This document shows positions 22,178-23,940 of a stretch of 23,940 nucleotides of DNA, one piece after another. Under the pieces are notes generated by a model that was not told where the DNA came from, ran no database searches, and saw only the letters and a list, made by a program, of their open reading frames with translations. Every line of letters starts with the position of its first letter. Position 1 is the stretch's first letter. This stretch comes from Bacteroidota bacterium. Its GTDB lineage: Bacteria > Bacteroidota > Bacteroidia > Chitinophagales > Chitinophagaceae. The DNA is taken from NCBI GenBank assembly GCA_023409975.1, contig JAEYQO010000024.1, positions 1 to 23,940 of the forward strand, read 5' to 3'. The translations under genes and the position numbers were made by a program.

Positions 22178-23896
22178 ATGCACCAGCTTTTCCGGACCAA
22201 GTCCATCCGACAAATAGAACAAGAAGCAGCTTCAGGACTCACTGACGCCCACGGCACCCCTGCCAGCCTCAAAAGAGTACTCGGTGTCCGGGACCTCACA
22301 TTCCTGGGAATCGCCGCCGTCATCGGCGCCGGCATCTTCAGCAGCATCGGTAAAGCCTCCTACGACGGCGGACCCGGAGTCATCTTCCTCTACATCTTCA
22401 CCGCCATCGCCTGCGGCTTCGCAGCGCTCTGCTATGCGGAATTCGCCTCCACCGTACCCGTCTCCGGAAGCGCCTACACCTACTCCTACGTCGCTTTCGG
22501 TGAACTATTCGCCTGGATCATCGGCTGGGACCTCCTCATGGAGTACGCCATCGGAAATATCGCCGTGGCCATCTCCTGGAGCGACTACTTCACCCACCTC
22601 CTCGAAAAAATCAATATCCATATCCCCGCCTGGCTTACCATGGACTACATGACAGCTCATGCCAGCTTCAACGAGGCCGCACCGGCACTCGAAGCCGGAA
22701 CCGCAGCCGCAACAGTCGACGCCGCGGTAATGAATGGTTTCAACGCCTGGACCGAAGCCCCAGAGGTGTTCGGACTCAAAATGATCATGGACCTCCCAGC
22801 CCTGCTCATCGTCGCACTCATCACCTGGGTCGTCTACAGAGGTATCCGCGAATCCCGCCTCGCCAGCAATCTCATGGTCATGCTGAAACTCGCAGTCGTA
22901 CTCTTCGTCATCGTCCTCGGCTCCTTTTACGTCAATCCCGATAATTGGTCACCTTTCACACCCACCGGCTTCAGCGGCATCATGAAAGGGGTCTCCGCCG
23001 TTTTCTTCGCCTACATCGGCTTCGACGCCATCTCCACCACAGCAGAAGAGTGTAAAAACCCACAGCGCGACCTCCCCCGGGGGATGATCTATTCTCTCAT
23101 CATCTGTACCGTTCTGTACGTTGGTCTGGCCCTGGTCCTCACAGGCATGGTGCCCTACACCTCACTGAATGTTGGCGACCCCCTCGCAATGGTGTTCGAT
23201 GCCGTCGGACTCCCTTTCGTCTCAGCCTTTGTGGCGGTTAGCGCCATCGTTGCCACAGCCAGCGTGCTCCTTGTGTTCCAGCTCGGTCAGCCACGCATCT
23301 GGATGAGCATGAGCCGCGATGGACTGCTCCCCAAAGCCTTTTCAAGAATCCATCCTGTCTATAAAACACCCTCCTTCGCCACCATCCTTACCGGCTTCGT
23401 GGTCGCCGTACCAGCTCTCTTCCTGAATCTGGATGTGGTCCTCGCCCTCACCAGCATCGGAACGCTCTTCGCCTTCGTCCTCGTCTGCGCCGGCATACTC
23501 GTCCTCCATAAAAAGCCCGACCGGCCCACCGGACGCTTCAGGGTGCCTTATGTCAATAGTCGCTATGTATTCCCCGCAATGTTCCTCCTCTCCCTCATTC
23601 TCATCAGCACGCTCGCACCCCGGCATTTCACCAGCCTCTGGTCGGTAGAAGGATTGCCCATGTTGATCTTCTGGATAGTCGCGCTCATTGTCGCCGTACT
23701 CAGCTTCGTACATCGTTTTTCTCTGATCCCCGTCCTCGGTCTCATTAGTTGCTTCTACCTGATGGCACAGGAAAGCTACACCAACTGGCTGCGCTTCCTC
23801 ATCTGGCTGGCCTTAGGTCTGGTCGTGTATTTTCTCTACGGCGTTCGAAAAAGCAAACTAAGGCAGCAGGCAGAACAGGAATCTCAAACCAGCTAA
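22178..23896 (+). CDS. APC-superfamily amino acid permease
   Basis: A 572-residue inner-membrane transporter of the amino acid-polyamine-organocation superfamily, nearest in look to the YfnA/CAT group. Seen: a cytoplasmic N-terminus, then VLGVRDLTFLGIAAVIGAGIFSSIG with the substrate-binding GAGIF at 50-54 in helix 1; CYAEFASTVPVSGSAYTYSY in helix 3; a 50-60 residue Ala-rich external loop (about 150-205); FFAYIGFDAISTTAEE near 276-291 in helix 6, the second part of the binding site; and RIWMSMSRDGLLPKAFSRIHP near 370-390. About 12-14 hydrophobic segments are present, and the charged tail ends EQESQTS. The substrate cannot be fixed from sequence. The third codon position is strongly biased to C. 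It is the only gene of its unit within the window. Confidence 0.92.
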   Translation: MHQLFRTKSIRQIEQEAASGLTDAHGTPASLKRVLGVRDLTFLGIAAVIGAGIFSSIGKASYDGGPGVIFLYIFTAIACGFAALCYAEFASTVPVSGSAYTYSYVAFGELFAWIIGWDLLMEYAIGNIAVAISWSDYFTHLLEKINIHIPAWLTMDYMTAHASFNEAAPALEAGTAAATVDAAVMNGFNAWTEAPEVFGLKMIMDLPALLIVALITWVVYRGIRESRLASNLMVMLKLAVVLFVIVLGSFYVNPDNWSPFTPTGFSGIMKGVSAVFFAYIGFDAISTTAEECKNPQRDLPRGMIYSLIICTVLYVGLALVLTGMVPYTSLNVGDPLAMVFDAVGLPFVSAFVAVSAIVATASVLLVFQLGQPRIWMSMSRDGLLPKAFSRIHPVYKTPSFATILTGFVVAVPALFLNLDVVLALTSIGTLFAFVLVCAGILVLHKKPDRPTGRFRVPYVNSRYVFPAMFLLSLILISTLAPRHFTSLWSVEGLPMLIFWIVALIVAVLSFVHRFSLIPVLGLISCFYLMAQESYTNWLRFLIWLALGLVVYFLYGVRKSKLRQQAEQESQTS

Positions 23897-23940
23897 CGGA
23901 AACTGATAACGATAGCAGACATCTTCGGCGTGTGCGGTCT

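Noticed and set aside
23342..23713. An acidic 123-codon frame on the - strand opposite the permease
   Set aside because: Its Glu/Asp/Gly-rich sequence is the direct product of the C-rich third positions of the permease gene read backwards.

Overview
The window looks like a chromosomal segment of a Bacteroidota bacterium, most likely of the Chitinophagaceae type. The grounds are very large secreted proteins with type IX secretion (T9SS) type A C-termini and GEVED domains, start codons without clear Shine-Dalgarno sites, several TAnnTTTG boxes (the Bacteroidota -7 element), and the style of the housekeeping genes. No rRNA, tRNA, CRISPR array, transposase or phage gene was seen.

Region 1 (1-11100) is an array of T9SS cargo genes on the + strand: the last 33 codons of one gene, then two complete giant genes of about 1740 and 1608 residues. 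Each gene is followed by its own hairpin terminator. Both complete proteins carry tandem modules of about 245-258 residues, each an Ig-like segment with the hallmark QWEESPAGANMW plus a GEVED domain. They differ in their other domains: gene 1 has one FN3 and a PPC-like domain, gene 2 has a unique N-terminal domain, two FN3, a MAM-like and a PPC-like domain. A 33-nt element lies exactly 20 nt upstream of both start codons, 25/33 identical and able to form a small pseudoknot. It is the most interesting non-coding signal here and it shows that the long open frame of gene 1 starts too early.

Region 2 (11100-15600) holds recR and a small Gmad2-type lipoprotein on + , meeting a - strand run of an HlyD-type periplasmic adaptor, gpsA (with a likely GTG start) and a secreted beta-propeller-like protein. 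The two runs end tail to tail, sharing the bases CTAA.

Region 3 (15600-19831) starts with a gene-free stretch holding a CRP-like palindrome and a strong terminator with no gene in front of it. Then comes a tightly packed operon: DUF1003 membrane protein, MlaE, MlaF and MlaD (the inner-membrane core of a phospholipid/MCE transporter), and a LOG-family nucleotide phosphoribohydrolase.

Region 4 (19832-23940) holds a divergent YbhB/PEBP protein lacking the usual DPxAP ligand motif, a two-domain universal stress protein, a perfect 18-bp bidirectional terminator, a DUF983 zinc-ribbon membrane protein on - , and an APC-superfamily amino acid permease on + . The leader of the permease contains eleven in-register 8-nt tandem repeats.
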